Assembly: GCF_017562075.2 (NCBI RefSeq)
Contig: NC_054081.1
Location: forward strand, 12,526,528 to 12,590,527
Reading direction: 5' to 3'
DNA from: Anopheles merus
Lineage: Eukaryota > Arthropoda > Insecta > Diptera > Culicidae
DNA: 64,000 nt
The number at the start of each line of letters is the position of its first letter. Positions within the stretch are counted from its first letter, which is position 1. Both the position numbers and the translations under genes were made by a program. The notes beneath the pieces were generated by a model that was not told the origin of the DNA, searched no databases, and saw only the letters and a program-made list of their open reading frames with translations. Positions 28,112-39,176 of the stretch are shown here, in pieces.

Positions 28112-30609
28112 TGGCCACTCAACCGGGAAAACTGGGAATTAGCCGGGAATTTTATTTTTCGGGAAAAAAAAACGGGAAAAACCAGGAAATTCTCCAAAAA
28201 ATCGGGAATTTATGACAATTTTTTGCGATCATTGTCTACCATTGTGCCAAGTGCATTTTAAAATCAACGGGATGTTTTGTATATTGTTCCCAACTTACCA
28301 CAGACCAGCAACATCGCACCAATGTGTATGGAGAACATTTTCCGTTTCTCACATCTGGTACGTAATATATGTACTTCTTATTCGCACTGGTGCAATACCT
28401 ACGTTCACCGATATCGGTTCTTGCGCATTTCGGGCATGGTGTGCCTATTCGGTTCTACCTTGCCACTCTACCTTGTCTTTTGTTTTTAATCTCTCCTGAA
28501 GTTGCGGTCCTGTCGAATTAAGGTTCACGAATCGTCTGTACATTGGCATTTTGCATTTTGGTTTAGCGCCTCTACCTTCATTCCGCCCGGTTGACTGGGT
28601 TCCCACACTGATATGTGCCACTGATAAGCGCTGCTTCAGTCCGATCTCCTGTATCTAGCCGTGAGGTGCACCATCAGCGCCGTGCGAGTAACAGCATAAT
28701 GCATGGCTGCTGTTTCAGACGATTTCTGTTCTTCGCAAACTTTTATGTTTTCTCCAGTGCACAATGGGCAGTTTAGAACGAATTTCGCGATAAAATTGTT
28801 TTTGCAGAAATTGTTAGTTTTTATCGTTTGTAGTCAAGTATTATGATAGTAATTTACATTTACATGTAGTTCGCATCCATACCACCAGGTGGCGCTACAT
28901 AAAATAGTGTTTTAAGGGAACTTTGATTAGTTTTATTAATTTTGTATGTTTTTTTTTTCTTTTATTTGTTGTTTCTAATAGTGTAAACCATTTTAAAATA
29001 TATTTAAATTTAAATTAATAGATAGAGCAGGTGCATTGAAATAAAGCAGTTTCGAAATTCGTAATGAAAAGCAGCACACGATGTTTGTTCCTGAAGGTTA
29101 AAATTTTAAAAATTTTGTTAAAAAAATAGGAATTACACATTTTCCTATGCATTGATATCACACAATATTCATTCAATACTTTTCCAAGTCCTGTACTGCC
29201 TTCAGAAGGGGTAATGAAACTAAAAAGCTGATGTTCTTAGTTCCGAAAAAATCAGAATTAGCAGCACGCCAATAGATGCTGGTGCATTCATAGCGTTTTC
29301 CTGTTATGCCTATAATTTTACAATTATTTTCCTTACATACGTCTATAATCTGGGGTAGGACCAAAGGGTATTTCGTTCTGGTTTGCTTCATTATGTTTAA
29401 TAGTAAAGTTATTATTAAATAGAATATATATATAGTAGAATATATTTTTTTAGAATACACGAAATATGCTACACTAGGTACCTATGGAGCTGACTAGTTA
29501 CGCAGGTGTCTGTTTTTAGAAAAAGTTGATGTGAAAAAACTTAAATAAAATTCGCGTTTGCAAACTTTCGCAAAATATTTCTTCACAGATTTGAAAGTAT
29601 ATATATTACACTATTATGTGGCATATACGAGACAACGCCAATCTACGCCACTTTCATTATGGCATCAAGTCAAAAATTAAAATGATGAAAATTTTCAGGA
29701 AGTTTCTTCAATTATTATCGTATATTTTAGCATAAAATTAACTTAACTCAAAATCTTGAGTAATGTATTTATATAGCTGACTAAATATAAACTAAAAGGT
29801 TCAAAGTTTTCCAAAAAAGTGAATAATTTTCTGCGTTTAACAAGTCTCGACTTTGAGAGGTCTATTCTAGAGAGCCAGAAAAGTTGAAGAGCTCATATTT
29901 GGGATTTTTCTTAGTTTAACCCTAAGTATTAAAACCTATTCTTTGGAATTGCGCTAGTACAAAGTTGATTTTTTGATGAAACTCAAAAATGCCAATTGTG
30001 CAGTGGCTGGTTGGTCCATGGAACGCGGTTACCCTTTTTTAAGGTTGTGTGATGACATGAACCAACAATTGATAGCAGATGCGAAATATCTTTGGCGGGG
30101 GGGTAAAGTCTTTACACGTTAGTGCCATAATGCTAAATCACCAAAAATGCAATATTTTTAAAGCTTTTATTCTCGTTTTTTATCAGTTGTTTGCTCATGT
30201 AAAACTTCCGAAAATATAAAGAATGCATATTTAAATAGCTTAAGATCCATAGTGGTCAAATTAGATCCACAAACGAGCGCACGTTTGAAAATTTGTTTGC
30301 ACAAATTTGATAGAATGATTTCTGGTTTGATATGCCAAAAATGGTTCTCAAATGTGTTGTCACACCATCAGATTGGATATTATATCGTTGAATAATTCAC
30401 TAATAACTTTTATCCAGTATTTCTGACAAGTGTCCATCGTTCCCGTAATGCCCGTCTTTTATAGATATCGATTTTTGAAAACGCTTTTTGATATAATAAT
30501 TTGGAATTGAAGTATCGATAACCGGCACACGATGTATAGTGAACCGGGAAAATTCCAAAAAAATCGGGAAAAAACTCGGAAATTTAAAATCCTGATTCGA
30601 GTGGCACCG
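28112..30609. mobile_element. Possible ~2.5 kb transposon with inverted GGGAAAA-rich ends
   Basis: The left end begins CAGGGTGGCCACTCAACCGG and runs on with several (C)CGGGAA(A/T)... words. The right end at about 30535-30609 is the inverse, with GAACCGGGAAAATTCC and GATTCGAGTGGCACCGC. Such CAGGGTGGCCACTC...CGGGAAAA ends mark a DNA-transposon class seen in insects. The interior is AT-rich. The only notable frame is 29173-29460 on the minus strand (95 residues, unrecognised). No target duplication was confirmed. Confidence 0.4.
28882..28897 (+). promoter_or_regulatory. Strong CTCF-like insulator motif
   Basis: CCACCAGGTGGCGCTA matches the deeply conserved CTCF core, and its AGGTGGCGC half matches the Drosophila form. 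It lies between the kinase transcription unit and the receptor cluster. It may be inside the 28112-30609 element. Binding is not shown. Confidence 0.55.
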
Positions 30610-30800
30610 CTTTTTAGACTGTCCTTGGCTGCTTTTTAGACAAATGCTCTCCCAAAGTTCAGACTGCAGTGGCCTCTACAAGCATTTTTATTACGCAGCA
30701 CCTGTGGAAGGTTGAAGTACACACTCACCTTGTTCTTTCACAACTTCATTGAAAACAAACAAAAAAAAACCCTGCATTTTAAAAATGCAAAAAAACGACC

Positions 30801-30806
30801 TTTATT
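30801..30806 (-). terminator. Poly(A) signal (AATAAA) downstream of the BESS-motif ORF
   Basis: TTTATT on the plus strand gives AATAAA on the minus strand, 113 bases beyond the stop of the 30919-31191 frame. Confidence 0.45.
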
Positions 30807-30918
30807 GTTAAGAAGACACAGTACCGACAACGCAACTAAAAACGTAAAACGAGTATAAGAGCTCAATGTGTTTGTTACAATCCGCATCGCACCACACTCA
30901 TCCTCTCCGGCAGCCAGC

Positions 30919-31191
30919 TCACAGCAGACAGGACGGCGAGGAGACGATCGGTGCGGCGACCAGGGGGGCCGCCCCGCCGTTCAGCAGCGTCGCCGCCGAC
31001 TGGGACACGCTCTTGGACAGGTTGTGGCGGGCGGGGCGCTGAAAGTCGGCCTGCGTCAGGGCGGCACTGTCGTGCAGCTGCTGGGACGCGTCGATCATCC
31101 GCAGCACGCTGCCGATGATTTCGCTCTGCTGGGCCGGCGGCAGCTTGGCCACCCGGTGGCCCATCGCCGTAAACAGTGGGACCGTTTCCAT
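30919..31191 (-). CDS. Small BESS-motif protein or 3' exon of one
   Basis: This is a 90-residue frame with the GC-rich codon use of real genes in this window. It starts at an ATG at 31191 and ends in TGA at 30919. Residues 6-30 (LFTAMGHRVAKLPPAQQSEI and the following GSVLRMI) fit the BESS motif, a ~40-residue protein-interaction motif at the C-terminus of many insect MADF/BESS DNA-binding proteins. No MADF domain is present. The frame stays open upstream of the ATG for about 190 bases, so this could be the last exon of a longer gene whose other exons I could not find. It lies 265 bases downstream of an IR gene on the same strand and has its own AATAAA at 30801. Similarity is judged by eye. 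Confidence 0.45.
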   Translation of the reverse strand: METVPLFTAMGHRVAKLPPAQQSEIIGSVLRMIDASQQLHDSAALTQADFQRPARHNLSKSVSQSAATLLNGGAAPLVAAPIVSSPSCLL

Positions 31192-31378
31192 CTTTCCGTG
31201 CGTTTGTGTTGGCCTGTCCTCTTTCGGTATGTTAACAATGCTCTCGGTGTAGAGCGTACGCGGACGGGTAGTGAGTGGTTGGTCGGCTTGGGATGCGTGC
31301 CCTTTTTGTAGCGCTTTTCCCGGGGGGTGTGATTTACATAGGTGGAGTGAAGCTTTTGTCCTTTTTTTTGCTATGTTT

Positions 31379-31384
31379 TTTATT
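31379..31384 (-). terminator. Poly(A) signal of the first IR gene
   Basis: AATAAA on the minus strand, 72 bases past the stop codon at 31457. A 38-base GA repeat lies between them. Confidence 0.55.
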
Positions 31385-31388
31385 TAAG

Positions 31389-31427
<39 letters not shown>

Positions 31428-31456
31428 TAGCGCTCACATGTATATAGGGAAATCGT

Positions 31457-33490
31457 CTAATGGCAACGTGCTAGGGAGGCGATGCGCTGCGCACGCTTGC
31501 GCCGGCCTACTGCCGGGTACTGCCGCCTCAGCTCGTGCAGGTAAGGGTACGGGACGGGGTAGTTGGGCCGTCGCCTTCGCTCGCACCACCTACCCCACAG
31601 CAGCTCCAGGGTAAAGGTGGCGGTGGCGAGCAGCAGCCCGCCGGCCAGCAGCAGGTAGCTGCCGTGCAGGTGGTGCAGCTGCAGTACCTCCGCCTGGCCG
31701 CTGCCCGCCAGCGTCGGCCGCTCGAACCGCAGATCGAGATGCTGGTGGTGCCAGTGGGCGACGAAGCCGGTCGCGACGACGCGCCGTATGTACCAGTCGC
31801 AGGCGGCCGCGATCGGGCTCGACCGCTTGAAGTACATCGCGAAGTGGAACGTCAGCAGCGTCTCGTCCGACGTGCGGTAGTTGATGTTCGTGCGGTTGCG
31901 CGAGTTAAACTTCACGATCTCCTCCCGGGTGTAGGTGAAGGCGAGCCGGTCCCGGCTGCGGATGGTGCGCTCGAGCAGCGCCTGCCGGTCGGCCGACTGG
32001 ATCAGCAGCACCTGGTGCGGGGCGAGCGGCCGGCGGTTCGCGCTCGACCGGCTGTTGAACACGGTGTGGTAGACCGTTTCGGTCATCGCGAACCGGTAGC
32101 CGGCCCGCACCAGCGCCTCCAGGCTGTGGATGTCGGCGAGCGGGTTCGGCTCGGTCAGGAAGCCCACCAGCGAGCCCTTGTACGATTCGCGCAGCAGCGC
32201 GGCATGCACGATCCAGAGCAGCAGGGCGAGCCGGGCCACGGTGCGGCGGGGGACGGTGCGCGCCGGCAGCGACTCGCCGATGACGGTGCGCCAGAAGTGC
32301 AGGAGGCGGTGGCGGCGGCGGCGGCGGTGCAGCGCCCCAAGCGCCCCGAGCGCCAGCTCGACCGCCACCACCGTCCAGATGGCGGGCTGGAACGGTTTCA
32401 GCAGCTGCTCGAGCGGGCTGAGCGTCGCGAGCTCCTCCGGCACGGCCAGCACCAGCTCGGCCGTGTAGTAGTGGAGCGTCTGCGTGGTGGCGGCGAGCAG
32501 GGCCGGGTAGGGGAAGTAGCCGCCGACCGTCATGTGGACGGTGTCGTCCAGCAGCAGCCCGAGCGCCCCGGTCGCCGTGCCGTTCGGGTAGATGCGGCCC
32601 CAGGTCCGCCCGTCCGCCGGCTGCACGATCGCGACGCGAAAGTTGAGGTGCGCGGCCAGCAGCTCCACCAGATTGCCCTCGATGCCGGCCAGCTTCGGGG
32701 TGAAGGTGCCGTTCCGTCCCGGCGGGTGCACGAACTCCAGGAAGGGGGCCCGCTCGAACGACGCGATGCGCAGCTGGCAGCCGTGCAGGTTGCGCTCGAA
32801 CCGATCGTACAGGGGCGCGTCGGTGGGGGATGGCGCGTCGCAGTGGGCGAGCAGGCGGGGCCGGCTGCAGCCGCAGCACCCCGGGCCGTACGGGTCGTAC
32901 CCGAGCAGGTCTATCCGGGTGGTCGGCCTTCGTCGCTCCAGCGCCAGCACCACGTTGTGCAGGCGGACGCTCCAGAGCAGCCGAAACGTGGCGGCCACGT
33001 GCTTCTCCGCGGTGGTCGTCGTTGTGGCGTTCGAAGGCACCAGCAGCAGCAGGAAGTAGCCGCGCTGTTCCACGTTCTTCACCGCCAGCTGGGGCAGCAG
33101 GTGCTGCTCGAGCTGGAGCAGATCGTGCAGCAGGATCAGGACCAGGTTGCGCTGGTTGTAGCTGACCGTGCGATCGTACGGCGCGAGGTTGAAGGTGAAC
33201 GGGTGTTTGCCGGCGTTTTGGTACACCAACCGTGCCAAGAGTCGATCCAGCAGATCGTGCCCGAAATGTAGGCTCTCTTCTTCCGTCCCCCCTCCACCCA
33301 GCGTGAAGATGTTTAGCTCGTGCTGGAAGGTGTCGGCATTGGCCAGCACTATCTCACCGATACAGGAAACCCAGCGGTCGATGTGATTGGGCTGTTCGAC
33401 GGCGATGGTACTGCCGGCCGTGTGTTGTTGCAGCGTCACTAGCAGCAGCAGCTGAAGCAGCATGATGAAACGCAAGTGCTCGGTGCACAT
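31457..33490 (-). CDS. Divergent ionotropic receptor (IR), intronless
   Basis: Predicted chemosensory cation channel of the variant ionotropic glutamate receptor family, in dendritic membranes of sensory neurons. The protein has 677 residues from the ATG at 33490; the frame extends 12 codons further to a GTG, which is not used. A hydrophobic start (MLLQLLLLVTL) fits a signal peptide. S1 contains LAGIEGNLVELL and LNFRVAI (about residue 275). The pre-M1 motif PLEQLLKPFQPAIW (about 360) precedes M1. The M3 motif YKGSLVGFLTEP is near 440, S2 ends near 575, and M4 is LLLAGGLLLATATFTLELLW (about 610-630). The pair GYDPYGPGCC...CQLRIASFERAPFLEF is shared in spirit with the other four IRs here. Lack of a standard glutamate pocket marks a tuning receptor, Ir7-like or a related mosquito clade, that would need a co-receptor such as Ir25a or Ir76b. 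Confidence 0.88.
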   Translation of the reverse strand: MCTEHLRFIMLLQLLLLVTLQQHTAGSTIAVEQPNHIDRWVSCIGEIVLANADTFQHELNIFTLGGGGTEEESLHFGHDLLDRLLARLVYQNAGKHPFTFNLAPYDRTVSYNQRNLVLILLHDLLQLEQHLLPQLAVKNVEQRGYFLLLLVPSNATTTTTAEKHVAATFRLLWSVRLHNVVLALERRRPTTRIDLLGYDPYGPGCCGCSRPRLLAHCDAPSPTDAPLYDRFERNLHGCQLRIASFERAPFLEFVHPPGRNGTFTPKLAGIEGNLVELLAAHLNFRVAIVQPADGRTWGRIYPNGTATGALGLLLDDTVHMTVGGYFPYPALLAATTQTLHYYTAELVLAVPEELATLSPLEQLLKPFQPAIWTVVAVELALGALGALHRRRRRHRLLHFWRTVIGESLPARTVPRRTVARLALLLWIVHAALLRESYKGSLVGFLTEPNPLADIHSLEALVRAGYRFAMTETVYHTVFNSRSSANRRPLAPHQVLLIQSADRQALLERTIRSRDRLAFTYTREEIVKFNSRNRTNINYRTSDETLLTFHFAMYFKRSSPIAAACDWYIRRVVATGFVAHWHHQHLDLRFERPTLAGSGQAEVLQLHHLHGSYLLLAGGLLLATATFTLELLWGRWCERRRRPNYPVPYPYLHELRRQYPAVGRRKRAQRIASLARCH

Positions 33491-33756
33491 GGTCACGGTG
33501 AAGCAGTGAACTTGAATCCTTTCCACTGTCCGGCTTCGCTCTCACACTCACTTTGTCACACATTGGATTGCACTATTGGGTTCTCCCCGAGCGGCTTTAA
33601 TTATGTAGTTGATAAATATTGAAACAACGCGCTTATCGTGTCGGACCCCGGTGCATCAGCTCATGCATAATTCATCGGTTATATGATGGAAGGTACTTGT
33701 TTGCGTTGCTATGTAGTTAGTGATGGGAGGGGGAAACGGTTTCAAGGCACCGTTCC

Positions 33757-34665
33757 AACAGTTCCCGGAGATAGGTTGCAACCGATAGGGTAAAAACTAA
33801 CCGAATCTATCTTCTCACCAGTGTGGAAGACAACATCCAGATGTAGAATGACCAATCTTACATCTTCCTTCTCGCTTTCAGTATTGAAGGTACGCTATGC
33901 ATTTTGTTGAATTCGTTGGTTACGACGAACTTATCAAATGTCGTCCCGATTGGATCGCCCGTTCTCGAGATATGCGACTCTTGCCACCAGCAAGGACTTA
34001 CAGTTCTTTGTAAGCTGGCGAAAAAAACGCGAAAGAACCAAGCATTTACGGTAATGCTAGTACAACATTTAACAGATATTGTAAAAAAACATCTCGCAAG
34101 TAGTAACAAATACTGTTGACATTGGAAATTGACTCCCGCCCCAACTCTGTAATTAAGAATGCATTTCCAATCAACAGTCAAACGAGAAAATCCCATTGGA
34201 AACTGCGGAAGATCCTTGAAGTTTAGGTACAACCACTGAAAGTAGTGAAACCCTGTGCAATATCTGGACCGGAAGTTTCTGCCCATAGTTTGGGGAACAT
34301 AGGTACACTGTCCACGACCTTACGGGCTTTCATTTGAGGCGGGGGCCGGACATTAAAGTAGGTCGTTCAGCTGAGCAAATGAATTCCAAAGGAATTAATC
34401 AAACAGTTTGATGAGTATTGCACCTAGTTGAGTTGCAGATTTGCATATCTCGAGAACGGGTGATCCAATCGGGACGACATTTGATAAGTGAGTCGTATCC
34501 AACGAATTCCACAAAATGCATGACGTACCTTCAATACTGAAAGCAAGAACGAAGCTGTAAGTTTGATCATTGCACATCTGGGTGTTGTCTTCCACACTGG
34601 TGCGAAGATAGATTCGGTTAATTTTTACCCTATCGTTTGCAACCTATCTCCGGAAAACCCATTGG
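33757..34665. mobile_element. Inverted-repeat element with ~235 bp arms
   Basis: The left arm (about 33757-33990) and right arm (about 34425-34665) are inverted copies. Shared landmarks are GGAGATAGGTTGCAA, CCGAATCTATCTTC, ACCAGTGTGGAAGACAACA, CAGTATTGAAGGTACG, ATCAAATGTCGTCCCGATTGG and CGTTCTCGAGATATGC. The spacer is ~430 bp. Outside the arms, TAGTGATGGG near 33719 and a reversed TAGTGGTG near 34710 may be eroded hAT-type ends, so the whole element could be ~1 kb. No transposase is seen. Confidence 0.75.
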
Positions 34666-35719
34666 TTCGGAGCTGGTTGGTGCACTTCCGTTGGTGCACA
34701 CCACTAGTGTGTGCAACACCATTGACCGTGAAGTACTCCACATGCTCAGGGGAATTAGTAGTCTTGCACACGGCGACCAACTCGATCGAGTGTTCCTTTC
34801 GTGACTGGGATTTATTCCTGGTTTTCGGTCCTCTGGGAACTTCATTCGTATTATTCGCTCATTGTGGGTGTATTGAAGGGGTATTTTGGCGATTTAGAAA
34901 TACATTTTAACAGTGCCATCGTTCTTCATTGAAGGGGTCGCCAAGTTAGCGAAGGTTTTGTGTAGTTGCATTGCCACTGTTTGTGTGCGAAAAAATATCA
35001 TAAAAATCGAGCGCCTTTTCGAGTTCCGCTTGATACTTTGCGGAATACGATTAGCGCCACTCATGCTTAGAATATACATATCCTTTTTTTTGCAGGACAG
35101 CATTTTTTATAATGTCCTCATTAGTTATAACTAAGTCAGCTCGATTTTTGCACACTGTCCATCTCAATTAAAAATTGTCGACTTCGATCGATCAAACGTC
35201 AGATGCGGTACGGTTTGCCTAGTGCTCAATAGTTCGCCTAGTGTTTGTGCCTGGTTAGCTGGAAGAAAATTGAGACATTTATTTATTTCTTGATAAAGTA
35301 TCTGGCCTCTGTGGCCTACATATATCACATAAAAACTAGGGGACCTATAACTAAACGTTCCTGTGTTTTAGTGCGATATGTTCTTTTAAGCGTCGCAAAC
35401 ATTACAAACTGTTGTGTCTTATTGATACTACAGTTATTATATGTTTCGTTTTGAATGATTTCTTATATTTCGGACGAAAGCTCGCTAAAGAGGTCCGTTC
35501 TTGCTGGTGGTTTTATTACATCTAACTTTTACATTAAGCTGTTAAAGACATCTAAGATCGGTTACGCTATACATAATTCCCAGATATACTACAACCCCCC
35601 TCAAATGCTGTTGCCGATCTTTTTCCTATGATATTCGAAACATCTAGAGCTTGTTGAGCAGAGTTATTACACAGTGAAAAAGATCAGAAACTAAATAACC
35701 AACTTGAGAACATTTTCTA

Positions 35720-38065
35720 AAGACTGCTATGATGTGCATACATTATCTACTTCATTGCACACATGTTGCTTTCTCAACAAAGCTTTCGTTGATAAGTTAG
35801 CTTGCTGTTCAGCAGTATTAATCGGTTGCACCTTGACATTACCATCATATTATGATCTTTGGTAAAATGATGTTCTATATTCAAGTGCTTTATTGTTTTA
35901 GATTCAGCATTCTTCTGCATTAGACGCCCAGTCAGCACCGACATATATTCTTCAAGTCTGAAGAATCCTCGCTCGGCCTGCCCAATGAATCGCCCAATGT
36001 TTGTTTGCGACTCTCGATACGGCGGTAAAGTATGGTTTCCTTCTCGACTGCATTCAAGTCCTTTCTCCATCGGAGTCTTCCTTGGATTACATTCAGATAT
36101 ACATTTTTTTCTAAATGTTTGTCCCTGTCTCCTGTTACAGCTTCAGTTATACTCTACTCACATTCCCATGAAAAACTTCGTTTGTCCACAGTCGGCCATT
36201 TCCAATTCATCAGAAAGTCGTCGCTTCAGCTACTCGATCTTTTGAATATTTCTTCCAACAACGAGAAGGTCGTCGACGTAGATCACCAGTTTCGTCAACC
36301 GTAATTTACGGTGCCATAGTCTTCCTGCTATGTTTGCTGTTCCGGGAACACTGAAGACTCGGGCATCTGTAGCATGAACTGTTCATTATCTGTACATAAT
36401 TCTTCGTCAATTCGTCCTTTTCCGCATTGCTATCGGGCGAGCGTCAATGCTTATTGAAGATCGCACACGCTAGGCATATTCGCGTTTCCAGTTTAAAGGA
36501 ACTCAGTTCTTTGAAACATCCTAGAAGTTTTATTTAACTAGTTTTTTATACGACCGTTCTCTTCAACAGATGATTTGCGACTAACTTGTAATGAATCGAT
36601 CGTTCCTAAATCCATTAAAGACTACTTCGTTTACACAGTTCAACTAAATTGACAATGCACGCCTGTGTTACATTTCCATTTACACCTGTTCTTATTTGCC
36701 TCCTATAAATTCCAGTTTTCGATTTTGTGTTTCAATGTAGTCGATAAGTAAAACACTAATCAACCCTCCACGTGTGCAGAGCAATTGCAGCAAGAACTGT
36801 GCATAATCCTTCAGAATTCGTCATCTATTCCGTACTGCTTTCATCCATTTTGCGCTCGTGCAGCTTCCTCCTATATAGATTTTCCGTATCATTTCCATAC
36901 CGGAATCGCTTCTGGTCCCCGCATAATTTTTTTGAGTAACCTTCTCTATCGAATAAGACTTGAAATTCAAATTCAAATTTCCAGTCAGGAACGCAACGAT
37001 CATAATGTGTTCAAACATTACCTTCACTCGATCACCATCGTCGGTAACGTTCGTGTAACGTTCTAGCACACCTCTATCAGACTTGCTTTGCCAAGTTGGT
37101 TTTAGACACGTCTCGTGTATTCATTTCATCAAAAAATCTTTTCGATTTCAGCCATCAGTTGGAACCGTCTCCACCAAAACGTCCCTCTTCTTACCAAGAA
37201 TGGTAAACGCCACATTTCTTCATTATTGTTTTTCTGTGCATTAACTAGTCATTCTTGTTTAAACGGGTAAAGACAGCTTACTTAATCTGTTTGAACTTAA
37301 TTCAATAACTGCTCCAAATCGCGTGTCTCTGCCTGCGGGATAGTTTCACTTTTAAGTATACTTCTTGTCATAATTGCTAAATAGTCTCGTTATTTCTTCA
37401 CCTGATGGTTGTTGTTCATTCTAATTTCTGGGTTTACTCGTTTGTCAAAGCTCTTCTACTATTTACCATAATAGTTCCCAGTTTCTTTTTCCATCGCGAC
37501 ATTCTTTGAACCTTTTTTGAATACTTTCCACTCAGCCATATTTTTCGCAGTTGGACAGTTTGCGAAATGGTAATTGAGTTTCAGGCCACCTAGAAAACTG
37601 TAACATACTTACCTAGAACGCCATATTCGTCGTGCAGTTTGTTCTTTACAAAATTCCCGTGCTTTAATTCTTCGATGTAATATTCGGTGACGTTGCTGAG
37701 TGTTCCGTAGGATATGGGGGAAGACTCTAGAGCATAACGGTCATGAATTCCAGAGCTTTTAAACCCCTCATATGTCACTTCCAAACGGTAGTGTATCTCC
37801 GTCTAATGCTTTAATTTTTCCGGGAGATTTGCGAGCAGCTTTAAGAAGCAAATCGTTTGCATTACCATCGTATTAATTGATTCTACTTCATGGATACCTA
37901 GGAGACTGTCCTACATGCCCTTCGCGGTAGTTTTCCGGCAAATGTAGACCAACTGGTCGTTTCCCACAGCCATGCCGATTATATGACACGCCTCTCCGTA
38001 TATTTCAGACCATTCTCTTCTCCTTGCCGGGACAGCTTCAGCTTGGCCAATTTCAGGCTCCATTT
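35720..38065 (-). mobile_element. Ty1/copia retrotransposon relic, minus strand
   Basis: A gag-like start (MEPEIGQAEAVPARRREW) lies at about 38063-38000, followed by QLVYICRKTTAKGM and then more gag-type sequence down to about 37590. The reverse-transcriptase core LVIYVDDLLVVG is encoded near 36255-36290, with YVDD at 36269-36280. RNase H/3' end sequence (TIKHLNIEHHFTKDH, then NTAEQQANLSTKALL) lies at about 35770-35900. Stops and frameshifts are scattered throughout, and the total is shorter than a full copia, so it is internally deleted and dead. No LTR pair was identified. Confidence 0.7.
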
Positions 38066-38830
38066 TGTGCTTTCATACTTAAAAAATGTGGTCATTAATA
38101 GATGATGTAGAAATTACTGCATCATTAAAAAGCTTTGCAGCTCTGATGTGTTGCTTCATCCAGTAGTAAGAGCAAATCTAGGGCTAACTTATTTTATTGT
38201 TTTACTTATCATAACTTAATTTATTTGCATTTTACTTAACTTAAAATGCTCGTCTTGGGTTGAAGTGACGTATCGATTGTAGCAAGGACTGACTGTGCGG
38301 CTGTTTGTGGCATTAAAAAAATACTCGAACCCTTTTATGACCATTTAAGTCGTTACAGGTCAAAAAGAAGAGTCGCGAAGGCTTTAAATATTTTATTTAA
38401 TTTCCTAGCAAAATGTGTTCTGCTGCGTATGTCGCTATGTGAAAAGCTCAATCTGATTCTGATTCGCCTGTCTTTCTGTTTTATTTAATTAGTGCAATTG
38501 GAATGTTCTGTATTTGTAGTCTTATTTCCTGTTGGTTTTTTTTGCTGGTGTCCGTATGATATTTGTTTAAATGATTAGCTTGTAAGTTGTAAGAATAGTT
38601 CGGTATTATTAATTATTTACTGAACCGCAAGCCATCTGCTAGTGCTCTCGTTGACGGCTGCAATATCGATTGGTTCTGAAATGTAATTTTTGATTGCCTC
38701 CATTAAGTTTTTCTTTCAAACGCACAATCACAATCGCTGCAATCCGTTGCGTCTCCGTGTTCGTGGCAGTGGTTGCTCATTCCTCAAACACAAATGTCCC
38801 TAAATTACTATGCACAATGTGGCGCAGCTT

Positions 38831-38997
38831 TACAGGGTTAACGTAGTCACTTTGCGATGTGAGCTGCTCAACTCATCTCACTTGAGACGTTTTTTTTTCT
38901 ATTCTGACGCGCTACTTCATTTGGCCCGAAATAATAAATAATATATGTTAGATGGAGCCGTCAGCTCACATCGCAAAGTGACTTGGTAAACCCTGTA
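38831..38997. mobile_element. Short MITE, CAGGG type with TA flanks
   Basis: The element proper is 38833-38995, bordered by TA on both sides. CAGGGTTAACGTAGTCAC plus TTTGCGATGTGAGCTG is mirrored by CAGCTCACATCGCAAA plus GTGACTTGGTAAACCCTG. It is 163 bp long, apparently the same end type as the elements at 21607 and 9170. It lies about 180 bases beyond the 3' end of the next IR gene. Confidence 0.85.
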
Positions 38998-39176
38998 TTG
39001 TCGCTTGCACTTTCATTGCCCTTGGGCGGAGGATGAGCATACTAATGACCCGGGGCGGGTTGGGTGTGCCTCGTTGTCCAATGAAACGAGATTCTTATCG
39101 GTCTAATGCTCGTCCACTGTGTAGTAATAATAGTCTTCACCTGCCCTTTGATTGGCTGTGCTTGCGTCATTCGTCA

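Noticed and set aside
31535..33271. 578-codon plus-strand open frame opposite the first IR gene
   Set aside because: It is antisense to a clear receptor gene. GC-rich third positions suppress stop codons on the other strand, and the composition is Arg/Gln/Val-rich without any domain.
33491..33526. 12-codon extension of the IR at 31457-33490
   Set aside because: It begins with GTG; the first ATG is at 33490.
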